Assembly (NCBI GenBank): GCA_037127315.1
Contig: JBBBDQ010001271.1
Coordinates: 1 to 64,000, forward strand
Direction: 5' to 3'
Length of the DNA stretch: 64,000 nt
From: Ascarosepion bandense
Taxonomy: Eukaryota; Mollusca; Cephalopoda; Sepiida; Sepiidae
Shown: in pieces, positions 63,701 to 64,000 of the stretch
Layout: every line of letters starts with the position of its first letter
How positions within the stretch are numbered: position 1 is the first letter of the stretch
Translations under genes and position numbers: made by a program
The notes under the pieces: model-generated
Seen by the model: only the letters and a program-made list of their open reading frames with translations
What the model was told of the DNA's origin: nothing
The model's database searches: none

Positions 63701-64000
63701 TACCGGCCATAATTATTAGGCGACACCAGTTTTTTTTTAAGAAATTATGTATTTCATACTATTTTTATTATTTAATGACAAGTGGATAATTCTAAATGAA
63801 AATAGAATGGTTCTTTTGTTATTATTACCTTGCAAAATCTTACAAGGCAAGGAAGCATAGATGAACTCGTCCGAATCAGGCTAAATTTTCTTCATTCTTG
63901 AGGAAACAATATAAGTAATTATTAAATATTTATAAATTCATTTAATGCACATGTTATTGTACAGTATTAACAAAAGAACCATTCTATTTTCATTTAGAAT
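63700..64000. mobile_element. Possible Tc1/mariner-like or MITE end with 33-bp inverted repeat
   Basis: Starts at a TA with ctaccggccataattattagg, reminiscent of Tc1/mariner-type termini. Contains a perfect 33-bp inverted repeat (63789-63821 and 63968-64000). The window ends inside or at the edge of it. Confidence 0.4.

Overview
This is an AT-rich, intron- and transposon-dense animal nuclear sequence, most likely from a cephalopod (octopus-like) mollusc. That assignment is an inference. It rests on spliced eukaryotic exons, many (TA)n, (CA)n and (GATA)n microsatellites, tRNA-derived SINEs, a 5S-derived SINE whose 5S part looks metazoan/molluscan, and an abundance of Penelope-like elements (PLEs), RTE-like and Jockey/CR1-like LINEs. 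There are no prokaryotic genes and no CRISPR array.

Host genes. One host gene can be assembled on the minus strand, from a TATA box at 36690 to a stop codon at 4820. It has eight small coding exons, all phase 1-1 after the first: a signal-peptide exon, a duplicated copy of that exon's 3' half, a 21-nt microexon, a 195-nt exon, and 60/72/72/47(60)-nt exons with the cysteine spacing of WAP (four-disulfide-core) domains. It spans about 32 kb, and its introns hold most of the transposons in the left half. A second gene starts on the plus strand at 61889: TATA box, signal-peptide exon and phase-1 splice donor. Its remaining exons are not identified here.

Transposon layout. From 0.6 to 13.5 kb there are PLE pieces on both strands, SINEs and a short LINE derivative. 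From 13.7 to 25.4 kb there are SINEs (including two head-to-head 5S-tRNA composite copies), a tRNA-like minisatellite and two decayed LINE copies. From 25.8 to 34.4 kb there are decayed RTE-like LINEs, one of which is split by a nested, apparently full-length Jockey/CR1-like LINE (29542-33730) with an intact 963-codon endonuclease-reverse transcriptase ORF on the strand opposite the host gene. From 36.7 to 44.9 kb there are tetranucleotide arrays, LINE relics and a decayed Ty3/gypsy element. From 44.0 to 59.7 kb lies a direct, diverged segmental duplication in two copies. The second copy has gained SINEs, LINE derivatives and a 1.2-kb cluster of ribozyme-bearing repeats.

Most interesting system. 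Several repeats carry hammerhead-ribozyme architecture: the two conserved boxes, a base-paired stem II and stem III, and a UH cleavage site. The clearest are two copies exactly 300 bp apart (54.8 and 55.1 kb, minus strand), each preceded on the same strand by a tRNA-like A/B-box module, and an inverted pair at 55.37 and 55.75 kb. Related or decayed motifs lie at 6.0, 40.9, 9.4 (just downstream of a PLE ORF) and 63.45 kb. The 300-bp period matches the layout reported for metazoan retrozymes. The repeated linkage of a tRNA-like head and a hammerhead in this window deserves checking.
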